Assembly: GCA_023159155.1 (NCBI GenBank)
Contig: JAJNNX010000043.1
Coordinates: 434,001 to 498,000 of the forward strand
Origin: Ustulina deusta
Taxonomy: Eukaryota; Ascomycota; Sordariomycetes; Xylariales; Xylariaceae
Direction of reading: 5' to 3'
DNA: 64,000 bases
A program made the translations under genes and the position numbers. Below the pieces are notes generated by a model, which made no database searches, was not told where the DNA came from, and worked only from the letters and a program-made list of their open reading frames with translations. Numbering within the stretch: the stretch's first letter is position 1; the number at the start of each line of letters is the position of its first letter. Of the stretch, positions 49,701 to 61,032 are shown piece after piece.

Positions 49701-52700
49701 TATGTTTTGTTTTTTTCTTTAGTATATTCGTCCGGGATATTTTCTTTAGTTGTATAGTAATAAAGTTTAATTTATGTCTAATAAAAGCATATTAGGCCGT
49801 TTGTTAAATTAATAACTATATTAGGATCTTTAATTAATTTAATTTTATACGGTCTATCCTAGCTTTCTTTCTCTTGCTATACCATTACTTTGCTACATAA
49901 GGGCAACAAAAATATATCATACAAAGCTAGCCTATTATACTAGTTAATCATACAGTTAATTTTAACTTTTGCTCTTTTGTTACATAACATTTTTATAGCT
50001 TTTTTAATTGCCTTAGCTCTTTATATAATATTAAGTAAAAGAAATAAGTCCTAATTAACTCTAGTGTAAGCTTTAAAAACAAAAAGGGTTAATACAAAGC
50101 TGTTTGGCCCAGTAGTATTATTTAAAGCTTTAATTATTATTTAGAAAATTAACTTGTTTTTTATATAATTACTAATTTTAGCTTTTAGTATATTATATAT
50201 ATAGTAAAAAGGGCTATATACCTTTTTAATTTTGCTAATCGCCCAGTACGCCTTAATAAGCATTATATAGCACTAAATATTTATAATCCTTGCTTAGTTC
50301 TAAAATTCTTTAAACAAAAAGTTTATATTTAAATTATATATAATATAGTTAAAAAGTTTTTAATATATATTAATCTAGCATTTATATAGCGTTTTTTAAG
50401 TGTTTTATATAAATATTAATTTAAAAAAAATTGCTACTTAAAAAAATATAGTAGTATTAATAACATAAAAAACTTGTTTATTATTTATTTATATAATATT
50501 AATTATAACTTTATAATTAAAATTATAATTGTTTTTAATTAAGAACTTAAATTATTAAAGTATTAAATTATATAATTAATAGTAGTAATAGAATTTCTGG
50601 ATTTTTTCTAGAGTTAAATAGTTAATATTATATCTTGTATAATTAAGCATTATATATAGTTTTTTTATATAAAAGTATTTAAATTAACAATATAATTGTT
50701 ATAATTCTGTTTTAGTAAAATATAGTCCAGCTTTATAAAAGCTTATATTAAAAAATAGGTATTCCTATTTGTGTATAATAGGAACAGTCTTCCTGTTCTT
50801 TTGTACGATAATATTCTTTATATTATTAAAGTAAGCCTACAAGCGGTCGGTGTTTTTTAGCAAGAATAGGAATAGTGTTGGGCTATTTAAAATATAATAT
50901 ATTGTTGTACCAAAAGAATTATCTATTTGTATAGTACTTATAGCAGTAATTATATTATTACTGCCAAACCTAATATTTGTGCTGCCTGGGGTCTAGTCTA
51001 CTTTTGTACAAAAGTAAAATCTAAAATAGGCTTCTAATTATGCTTTTTTTACCGTTAAGTAGTTTGAAACGCCTATATTTTAGAGTTTGCCTTAGTACTT
51101 TGTATAATACTAGTTGCTAAAAGTAAACTAGTTAGATAGTATGTCTGTTTTGCAGTTTTAAATATTTTTTTTAGTTATATAGTAAATAAAAATATTATTT
51201 ATTAAGAATTAGGTAAATTAACTACTAAATTTCTTATTAAATTTTTTATTACTTTTGTCCGATTCTAGGTATTTTTTATATTTTGTAAGGTATACTAAAA
51301 ACTTTTCGGGTATAAGTTTTGCTTTGTTAATTATTTTGTACAAATTAAAGTATTAATTTTTTGTATAAGCTTATTTTTAGGAAATATATTTGGTTAACTA
51401 ATAATTTTTTTTGTAGCATACAAAGCATTTTTTGTTTGTATAGTAGTTCTGGCCTTTCTGGTCTTTTTGGTAGTCCTACTATATGTCTAGCCTGTTTAAT
51501 AATTTAAGAAATTTATACTATTAGCCTTTTATATAATAGCTTTAGTTATACTTCCTATCAGTAAAATAAATATTGTTATCTTTTTATATAAAGCTTTTTA
51601 GTGCGTTATCTAACGCTATCCAAATATATATTTAAAGATCTAAAAAAAAACTTTTGCTTATTAGCTTTTAGAGTATAAAAGCTATAGCTAATTCTAGGAC
51701 CCCTTAGTATACTTGTATAATTATTATACTTAGCTAGATTTCTTTTTGGTAATTTGTACTAAATACTTGTTATATTTTTGAAAGCTTATTAATTATAAGA
51801 TCTAATATTTTATATAATACTAAATCTAGGTATTTTTTTTTTATTTGTATAAATATAATTATAGTCTAGTTAGCCTAGTACTGATTATAGTTTATATTAG
51901 TATTAAAATAAATATTTATTATATAATAGATTTTATACCAGGTTTTCTTAGGTCTAATCTAATATATAAAATAGTTTTTTATATAATCTTTAAGAATTAT
52001 TAGAAATATTGCATAGTATTAGTTTTCTGTAATTTCAAATTGTTAGTATATATTTATAAATAGGCGTGCCTTATTATATAAAAAGTTGTATAGCTTGCTT
52101 ATATAGTTTTTTTCCTTTTTTTATATTTTTTAAAAAATTGCATACTTTTTAAAAAGGATTATTCTGTTCTATATAATCTTTATAAAAAATAGGTCTAAAA
52201 ATAGGTTGCTTGCTATAAAGTCTAGTATTGTATAAAAATATACCTGTTGTAATAAGGTTTAAAAAAGGTTATAAACAATAAAGTATTTATATATAGGTTA
52301 AAAGTTTAGTTTATAACCTGCCTTTATTGTATGTCTATATATATATTCAGAAATATCTTAAAACTTAATAGTAGATCATATAGGTAAATAGGAGGTCTGA
52401 TCCTTAGAAGTTTGGAATTGTACGTTTTTTAGAGGTCCAAGCTATATAAGTTCTGGTTGTCTAATCTTTAGTTCTATTTTTATTTGTATAATAAGTATAG
52501 GGGCTGGGGTATACCGAGGTGTAAAAATAGGCTAAAAAGTAGGCCAAAATTATTAACTTAGTATAAAAGAAACTAAGGGTTATTATATAATAGAAATAAA
52601 GGTAAGTTAAACAACTAATAGTTCTAGAAAATCTTTAATAAGTTCAAATTCTTTTTGTACGATTTAAGCAAAGTTTTTTATATATATGTTTAGGTTGTTT

Positions 52701-53437
52701 TGTAGCTATATTTTTTTATATATAATAGCTTTAAAAAGTTTTGTATAAATATTTATATAAAGTTATACAAAGTATTCAAGTTCTTATTTTATAAAGTTTT
52801 TTTTATATATTTTTTAAAATATTTATTTATTATTAATTATATAGTAATATTCTTTAATTTAAAAAGCTATATATGTATTAAAAATTGCTTTTAATACTAT
52901 ATTTAGATCGATTAGTTAGCCCTAATATTAAAAGTTAAATATATTTTTTGTAGTTTTAAGGTTAATATAAAGTTCTAAAGCAAGCTTGTTATATATAAAT
53001 CGGAGGTATGCTTTAGTAGTTTTTATAGTTTTGTGCAGTAGGTGTAATACTATAGTAAAAAATTAAAAAAAAAATATTATCTAGCTATTATATAGTAATA
53101 TAATTAGAAGTAATACAATTGTATGTTATCTTTATTTCTTTTATATAGTACCTTTAATACTTTTTATAAAAGGTTAATATTTGTATATTAGAAATTAGAT
53201 TTTTTTTATTTTTTTTATAATACGTAAATATATTTAGTAACTTGTAATATAAAGTATTTATTTTATTTTGTATAGTATTACTATTGCTACTTTGTAGAAA
53301 AGTAATAGTTATATAGTAAAAATTTTGAAGTATAATATAGAAACCTATCCGAATAAGTTTAACTTTATTTTTACTTTTGCTAATCTATAGTATATTTTTG
53401 CAATTCTTTTTAAAATATTTTTATAACTACTAATTAA

Positions 53438-53740
53438 TATTAAATAAGCTATATATAATATATTATATATAAAAATAAATAATACGCGTAAATAGAATAT
53501 AATATATTGTACTATATTATTTATAAAAAAAAAAGAAAAAAAAGAATGTTTATACAAAGCATAAGTCTTTCATATTTATATAAGAGCTCACGCTATCGTA
53601 CGAGCTAACATAACAAAAGGAAAATAAAGTCCCCTTCGTCCGGCCGAGGTCCGGCTAACATCCGTACAACAGCCGAGCGTAAACTCGCACTCCGTGCGAG
53701 TTGCACGATAAGGTTGTAACTAATGCTAGTTATTCCAACA
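53438..53740 (-). repeat. Copia LTR, right (303 bases; 5' LTR of the element)
   Basis: The last 120 bases keep high G+C and many CpG, unlike the rest of the element. It contains a 9-base inverted repeat with a 3-base loop (53682-53702, arms AACTCGCAC and GTGCGAGTT). It ends TTCCAACA before the ATAAT duplication. Confidence 0.87.
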
Positions 53741-56075
53741 ATAATTTTATTATTAATAATAATTAATAAAAAGTTTTAATAATATTTAGTTTTATAAAAC
53801 AAATAATATTATAATAATTAAATATAATATTATTAATATTTAAAACTAATATAATTTAGTTTTTTAAATATATATTTTTTTATTCATAATTAATTATAAA
53901 TTTATATTTAATTAACCTAAATTTAAGTACAAATAAAACAAAAGTAATATTTAAGTTTATATTTTATTTAATAAAATTTATAACTAATAATTTATTTATA
54001 AATTTTTTTTAAATAAAATAAATTATATAAATATTTAATATTAATAAAGTTTAAAAATATATTTTTTATTATTAAGTTTTAGTATTATATTAAATTTTAA
54101 TTATAATAGTAATAAAATTTTAGACTTTTTTTTAAAAAAAAACTTTTTTAGATATAATAGTTAAAAAAACAAAAAGCTTTATATTAACTTTATATATTTA
54201 AAAAGTTTTTTTTTTAAAAATAAAATTAGTTTATTATTAAAAGTTTTTTATAATATTATTTAATTAATTTAAATTATTTTTTTTATAAAATATTAATTGT
54301 TTCTAAGTTTTTTTTAAATAGTTTAATATAGTTATTTTTAATTATTATAAACTTAATTATAATAAATTTTTTTAAAGTTTTTTGAATTAGTTATTTTTAT
54401 TTATTTTAATAAAAATAATTTTAAAAGTTTTATCTAATTTTTTTAATAGCAGTTTAGTTTTTTTTTTTTTTTTTTTAAATTATTATATAGATTTTTTTTG
54501 TTTTAAGTTTAAAAGTTTTAAGTTTTTTTTAAGTTTTTTTTAGTTTTAGTTGTGCTTAAAATAATTGTTTTATTTTTAAAAAATTATTTTAATATTTAAT
54601 AGTATTTTTTTAACATTTAATTATATTAATTAATATTTTTTTATATTTTTAGGTTTATATTTTATTATTTATAATTAAAAAGTTTAATTATAATTATTAG
54701 CAAAAATTAAACTAATAAAAATAAATTATTTAATTAAATTAATTATTATTTTTAAGTTTTTATTAAAATATTTTGTTTTATTAACTATTTAATATTAATA
54801 ATAATAATATAACTAAAATTAATAATTTAAAATATTTAATTCTTAAATTATTAATTATTAATTTTTATTATATATATTAAATATTTATAAATTTTGTTAA
54901 TTTTTTTATTTTAATAGTTATAAAATTTTTAAAGTTTAATTAAATAAACTATTTTTATTTTTAATTATTATTTAATTTATTATATCAACTTATAGCTAAT
55001 TATTAAAAAAATATAAATTTTAATATTATATAAAACTGAAATTTTTATTTTAATATTATTAATTTATAATTAAGTAAATATTTTAAAAATAATTAATTAG
55101 TTTTAGTTATATATTTTAATTAAAATAAATAAAAAAACTAACAAAAAAACATTTATTAGTTTTATTTATTTTAATAAGCTTTCTTTTTTTATAATTAGCG
55201 CTTATTTTAATTATTTTAAAATAAATGTTTTAAAATTTCTAAAATTTATTAAAAATTAATAAATAAATTTACTAAAAGCTTAATTATTTAAATTAGATTT
55301 TTATTTAGTTAAGTTTATAAGTTTAGTTTATTAATAATTTTTATAAGTTTATTTAGTATTATATATTAATTTAATAACTTTATTAATAAATAATTTATAA
55401 AAAATATCTAAATTTATAAAAACTTTATATAAATCTTTTTTTAAGTTTATATAAAAACAATCTTATAATTTATATTTTTATTATAATTTAATAAATTAAT
55501 ATTTTTAAATTAAACTATTAAATATAAAAATAAATTTATTAATATTTTTATTAGCTTTATAGAAATAAACTTAAAATATTTTATAAATAATAATTATTTA
55601 ATTAAAATTATAATAAACTATTAATAAAGCTTAATTACTTTAGTAATATTATTAAATTTTTTTTTAATTAAATAAAAAAATATTTTTATTAATTTTTTAA
55701 TATATTTTTTTAATTAGCTTATAATATACTAAAGTTAACTATTTTTAGTTTAAAACGTAATAATATTTTTATTTAACTTTTTTGCTAGTTTATAAATTTA
55801 ATTATTAAATAAAGCTTTATTTTTTGCAAACTTGCTAAGATTAGTTTTTTATATTTTAGCTTTTTTAGTATAAATAAAGTTTAAAGTACTAAAAAATAAA
55901 CTAATAAAATAAAAAACAAATAAAGCAATAAAACTAAAAAGTTTAAAATTAATACTTTTGAATATATTTTTTATTATTAAGTTATAATCATTTTTTAAAA
56001 ATATTAAAATAAACATAATAAAAAATTAATATTTTTTTTTTTTATTTATTAAAAAAGTTTTACTAGAACTAATAT
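53741..56075 (-). repeat. Right-hand piece of family-A copy B
   Basis: This is the reverse complement of the upstream internal region of the intact copy; for example 55920-56070 matches 39070-39240 inverted. There is no open frame and it is heavily AT-rich. Confidence 0.65.
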
Positions 56076-56490
56076 AAAATTATAAGCTTATTAATAGAGA
56101 CCTATAGGGGGCTCGAACTAGCAACGTTAAATAATGGCCTATGCCCTAGGTTAGGACAGATCTATACTAGGTGGCCTATACTCCTATAAGTGGGACCTCG
56201 CACATAGATATATTAGACTTTTTAATATTCTACTACGTACCTACTTTTTCTTAATTTATTATTTTTATTTATATACTTATCAGTTTTTTTATTAAAGTAA
56301 TACTTTACTACGCTTTGTTTTATTACAAATATTATATTATATTGTTTTTTTTAACCTTATAAAGTTATAAAAATATCTTTTTAGAAGCAATAAACTAACA
56401 CTTTATATTTTATAAACTATAGTAGTACTACTAACATTATATTATTTAAGTAAATATAACTGCTAAGCTATATATAGACTTTTATATCTT
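56076..56490. other. Non-family-A pocket between copies B and C
   Basis: From about 56080 to 56240 the sequence keeps CA, TG and GC-rich words (CTATAGGGGGCTCGAAC, TAGGTGGCCTATAC). The minus strand contains AGTTCGAGCC, a good match to a tRNA B box, near 56105. The remainder (56240-56490) is AT-rich and matches nothing else here. A tRNA-derived short element is possible, but I could not build a cloverleaf. Confidence 0.4.
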
Positions 56491-58044
56491 ATATATATTT
56501 TTATAAAAGTTTTAAAATATTTATTTTAAAATAATTAAAATAAGCGCTAATTATAAAAAAGAAAAAGCTTATTAAAATAATAAAACTTATTTTATTTATA
56601 ATAAAAAAAATATATATATTAATTAATTATTTTAATTAAAAACTTAAAGTTTTAAGTCTTTAATTAGTAAAAAAAAACTATAATAAAAATAGCTTTAGTA
56701 GTTTATTTAATTTAAAAAATAAATAGAACTAATAGAAATTTCTTTATTAGTTTTTTTATTTATTTTAGTTAAAATATATAGCTAAAATAAATTAATTATT
56801 TTTAAAATATTTATTTAATTATAAATTAATAATATTAAAATAAAAACTTTAGTTTTATATAATATTAACGCTTATATTTTTTTAATAATTAGTTATAAGT
56901 TTATATAATAAGTTAAACAATAATTAAAAATAAAAATAGTTTGTTTAATTAAACTTTAAAAGTTTTATAATTACTAAAGCAAAATAGTTAGCAAAGTTTA
57001 TAAATATTTAACATATATTATAAAAATTAATAGTTAATAATTTAACAACTAAATATTTTAAATTATTAATTTTAGTTATAATATTATTATTAATATTAAA
57101 TAATTAATAAAATAAAATATTTTAATAAAAACTTAAAAATAATAATTAATTTAATTAAATAATTTTTTTTGTTAGTTTATTTTTTATTAATAATTATATT
57201 TAAACTTTTTAGTTATAAATAATAAAATATAAACCTAAAAATATAAAAAAATATTAATTAATATAATTAAGCGTTAAAAAAATATTATTAAATATTAAAA
57301 CAATTATTTTAAAAATAACTAAAACTAAAAAAATATAAAAAAGATTTAAAACTTTTAAACTTAAAATAAAAAAGGTCTATATAATAATTTTTTTAAAAAA
57401 AAAAAACTAAACTACTATTAAAAAAATTATATAAAACTTTTAAAATTATTTTTATTAAAATAAATAAAAATAACTAACTAAAAAATTTTTAAAAAAACTT
57501 ATTATAATTAAATTTATAATAATTAAAAATAACTATACTAAACTATTTAAAAAAAACTTAAAAATAATTAATATTTTATAAAAAAAATATATTTAAATTA
57601 ATTAAGTAATATTATAAAAAAGTTTTTAATAATAAACTGATTTTATTTTTAAAAAGTTTTTTTTTTAAATATATAAAGTTAATATAAAACTTTTTGCTTT
57701 TTTAGCTTTTATATTTAAAAAGATTTTTTTTTTAAAAAAAATCTAAAACTTTATTATTTTTATAACTAAAATTTAATATAATACTAGAACTTAATAATAA
57801 AAAATATACTTTTAAGCTTTATTAATATTAAATATTTATATAGTTTATTTTATTTAAAAAAAAGTTTATAAATAAACTATTAATTATAAATTTTATTAAA
57901 TAAAATATAAATTTAAATATTATTTTTGTTTTATTTATATTTAAACTTAAATTAATTAAATATAAATTTATAATTAATTATTAATAAAAAAATCTATATT
58001 TAAAAAATTAAATTATATTAGTTTTAAATATTAATAATATTATA

Positions 58045-58349
58045 TATTGGAACAATATTGCCAGGTCAATCGTACGCTATATTCGGTACAGCTATTTTAG
58101 CCACCTTAGTAGCCAAGTTAGGTGGTTGGGCCTGTATGGGCCCATATGGCCAGGGGCTAGGTGGACCCTCCGTACTTTGTATAAAAGGTATACTTAGCAC
58201 TTCCTATACTTTCCGAATCCTTTCTTTTTCTTTTTTTTAAAACAAAGCACCGAATATAATACAATATATTATATAGTGTTCACTTTTACAGATCTGTTTT
58301 GTGTACGTTGTACGTACACGCATGCTACCTAGGGTAAAGCTTACTAATA
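58045..58349 (+). repeat. 5' LTR of the short copia-like element (305 bases)
   Basis: It aligns with 59896-60200 and, more distantly, with the solo LTR at 60731-61032 (shared CAGGTCAATCGTACGCTAT). It contains a perfect 8-base inverted repeat with a 3-base loop at 58301-58319 (GTGTACGT/ACGTACAC). It is less mutated than its 3' partner. Confidence 0.85.
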
Positions 58350-58437
58350 CTAATTAGTAAGTTAACTAGCAAACTTACAGATTAGCAAAGTAGAAAAAAT
58401 AAAGCTATACCGGCTATTGTATAATAATTCCAAGACT

Positions 58438-58845
58438 TTCCGCCCGGCAGAAAAAACATAAGCAATACGTTATACAAAAGTTAAATAAAATATGTTCTGT
58501 CTAGCAAAACATACTTTAATTAACTTTTTATACAAGTTATTATATTAAACCGGTATTCGGTTTTAATCTTTAAACTTTCTGCCTAGCAAAAAAAAAAAGA
58601 ACAAATCGAACTAATTATATTACTCCGCCCGGCAAAACAAAAGATCGGAGCTCGACTACAAAGCTATTTTTGTACCTCTTTCTTTTTTATACAACTTATA
58701 TATAAAGCCCTATACTTCTGTTCTAAACCGGACTGTTTACTTTTAACTATGTCCCGCCCGGCAGAACCGAAAAAAAAAGTTCGATTAGCCTCGTACGACC
58801 CCTTTTTATATATAATACGTTTGTAACTACTGTTCTGCCCAGCAG
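58438..58845 (+). repeat. Six dispersed copies of a TTCTGCCCGGCAGAA-like palindrome
   Basis: Imperfect copies occur near 58438, 58494, 58576, 58621, 58749 and 58829 (for example TTCCGCCCGGCAGAAA, TTCTGCCTAGCAAAAA, CCGCCCGGCAGAACC, TTCTGCCCAGCAGACC). Spacing is irregular, about 45-130 bases. The motif is an odd-centred palindrome. Differences among copies are mostly C-to-T or G-to-A. Confidence 0.65.
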
Positions 58846-59895
58846 ACCGGACTATAAAATTAACTATAAGCCTTTTTACAACCCTTACCTTTTATATAAC
58901 CAACCTACATATAAAGGACCTTTAAATACCCTTTTTTTGTATAGCTACTTTCGACCCCGTACGGAATAGACCAAACCTTTCTCTTTTCTTCCCCCCTTCC
59001 TCCCGACCCTTCGTACAACTATTATACAAAAACTACTTAAATACCTTTGTACAGCTATTTTTTTTTTTTTAACCCTATATAGGCCGGATCAACCCTACCC
59101 CCCCCCCCCCCCCCTCTATCAACCTATTATATAAACAGCTAAACAACTTTTTTTTTTTTAGCTGCTATATACTATAGCAACCGAACTTTTAGCCAAGTCT
59201 TTATATAAAAACCTAGCCAAAAAAAACAATATCCCAATAGGGCTCTAGCGGAAATATATTAGCTTTATATACTAAACTAATATAAACCCTTGCTTTAAAT
59301 AAATATATTAAACAAATAATTAAAAACTATTTACGATATATTTTATAATTATTATGCTTAAATATATAACCAAACAGAAACCTAGGTATAAAATAGCATT
59401 AAAAGTATATAACAATTTTTACGGATAGACAGCTAAACATTTTAATTGGGTTAATCGGTAATTTCGGAAAGAATTAATCGAAGTGATTAAACAAAACAGA
59501 TTGTACGGACCCTTTTAGGAAACATTATATACCAATAAACTTGTTTGACTTTTTAATAAAAAACTACAACTACTAAACAACCCATTTCGGCTACCTATCT
59601 ATTTCTAAGCCCCTATCTAGCAGGATTTTTTTATTTTTTTTATTTTTTTTAATTTTGGTTAAAAGATTGTTTTGGTCTATATAAAGCATTCGCTTCGGCC
59701 AAATAAGAAGAGCTAGCTATAGGGCTGGCCGTACAGAAAGTTTGTTCTTTAAGTATTAAATAGAATTAAGTCTTTATTAAACGTAGATTTTTGTTTTTTG
59801 CCGTATAGAACATTCGTTTTAACTATATATATTTTTATACTTAGTTTTTTGTTTGTACGATTAACCTGCTAACACAAAAAAAAAAAAATAGTTAG

Positions 59896-60200
59896 TATTA
59901 GAATAATATTGCTAGATTAATTGTATGCTATATTTAGTACAGCCATCTTAGCTACCTTAGTAGCCAAGTTAGGTGGTTGGGCCTATATAGGCCTATATGG
60001 CTAGGGGCTAAGTAGACCCTCTGTACTTTATACAAAAAGTATACCTAGTACTTCCTATACCTTCTAAATCCTTTTTTTTTCTTTTTTTTAAAACAAGGCA
60101 CCGAACATAATATAATACATTATATAGTGTTCGCTTTCATAGATCCGTCTCGCGTACGTTGTATGTACGCGCATACTACCTAGAGTAGAGCCTACCAATA
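59896..60200 (+). repeat. 3' LTR of the short copia-like element (305 bases)
   Basis: It has identical length to the 5' LTR but more RIP-type changes (CTAGATTAATTGTATGC for CCAGGTCAATCGTACGC). It ends CTACCAATA before the TTATA target duplication. Confidence 0.85.
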
Positions 60201-60730
60201 TTATATTTAATTATTATAATATTATTTGCTTTATAAAACTAAATATTATTAAAACTTTTTATTAATTATTTTTAATTATAAAATTATATTATTATTTTTT
60301 TTTAAACTTATAAAAAAATGTTTTAATAAAAAGTTTTATTATTTAGTTTAAAAATAAGATCTATTTAATAATAAGTTTTTATTAATATATAAATTTAAAA
60401 ACTTTTAAATAAATTTATAAATATTTATATAAATAATATTCTAATTTATTTTAAAATTAAAATATAGTACTAAATTTATTATAAAAAAATAATTTATTAT
60501 TTATATTAAGCTAAATATTAAAAAAATATTAAAAAATTTTATTTTAATATATTTATTATTAATTATTTAAAAATAATTATAAACGCTAAAATAAAAATTA
60601 AAATTAATTTTATAAAAATTTTAAAAATATTAAATTAATCTACTTATTTTTTGAGCTTTATAATTATATTTATATATTTATTTATAATAGAACTAAAATA
60701 AAAATAAACTTTTAAATATATAAAACTATT

Positions 60731-61032
60731 TGTTGGAATAGTATTCCAGGTCAATCGTACGCTATTTATGGGTCACTCACCTTGGCCACCTAAGGTGGCC
60801 AAGTCAGGTGGTTAGCCCATGGCTAGCCCATGGCTAAGGGGCCATGGTGGACCCCTTCGTACGAAGGGGTATACCAGGCCCTCCCCCACCTTCTGATTCC
60901 TTTCCTTCTTCTTCCTTTCGATAGGCATTCGAACATAGTACAATATAGATTGTATGGTGTTCGCCTCACCAGATCTGCTCTTGCGTACGGCACTATGTAC
61001 TCACATACTATCCCGGATAGAGCTAACCAACA
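60731..61032 (+). repeat. Well-preserved copia-type solo LTR
   Basis: This 302-base LTR runs from TGTTGGAATAG to AACCAACA, with target duplication CTATT on both sides (60726-60730 and 61033-61037). Family-A sequence continues directly afterwards, so no internal region remains. It is nearly free of RIP-type change. It carries a 20-base perfect palindrome (60851-60870), a 10-base hairpin with a 3-base loop (60781-60803) and a repeated GCCCATGGCTA. A TATA-like GGTATACC lies at 60868-60875. The 69-residue frame over its right half is a chance frame. Confidence 0.9.

Larger units (their letters stand above)
46442..53740 (-). mobile_element. Ty1/copia-type LTR retrotransposon, RIP-degraded
   Basis: This 7299-base element has two 303-base LTRs (46442-46744 and 53438-53740) and target duplication ATAAT (46437-46441 and 53741-53745). 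Read on the minus strand the LTR begins TGTTGGAATAACTAGC, the usual start of fungal copia LTRs. A minus-strand trace at about 51413-51430 reads K-K-C-F-V-C-Y-K-K-N, like the C-F-V-C zinc knuckle start of fungal copia polyproteins. Other coding domains were not resolved, because the body is heavily mutated. The copia assignment rests on the LTR ends and this knuckle and is fairly but not fully secure. It splits family-A copy B. Confidence 0.78.
30992..56075 (-). mobile_element. Ty3/gypsy family A, copy B (inverted, split by two insertions)
   Basis: Copy B is on the minus strand in three pieces: 30992-31584, 44225-46441 and 53741 to about 56075. Each piece is the reverse complement of consecutive parts of the intact copy at 38610-43992. 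The first gap holds a complete second family-A element (31585-44224) flanked by GTTTT on both sides. The second gap holds a copia element (46442-53740) flanked by ATAAT. The match stops near 56075, so the 5' LTR and about 0.5 kb of internal sequence are missing. All frames are destroyed by RIP-type mutation. Confidence 0.7.
58045..60200 (+). mobile_element. Short non-autonomous copia-like element with gag trace only
   Basis: This 2156-base element has two 305-base LTRs (58045-58349 and 59896-60200), target duplication TTATA (58040-58044 and 60201-60205) and TGTTGG/CCAACA-type ends, mutated to TATTGG and CCAATA. The internal region is only 1546 bases. It holds pyrimidine-rich leader sequence, a run of 17 C (59098-59114), six copies of a palindromic motif (58438-58845), and a gag-like trace near 59435-59520 (fragments FRKELIEVIKQNRLYGPF and ETLYTN). 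No reverse transcriptase region can fit, so the element must have depended on another for movement. The frame of 60 residues at 58058-58240 is an LTR artefact. Confidence 0.8.

Noticed and set aside
58058..58240. 60-residue frame in the short copia-like element
   Set aside because: It lies entirely within the LTR and is destroyed in the 3' LTR copy.
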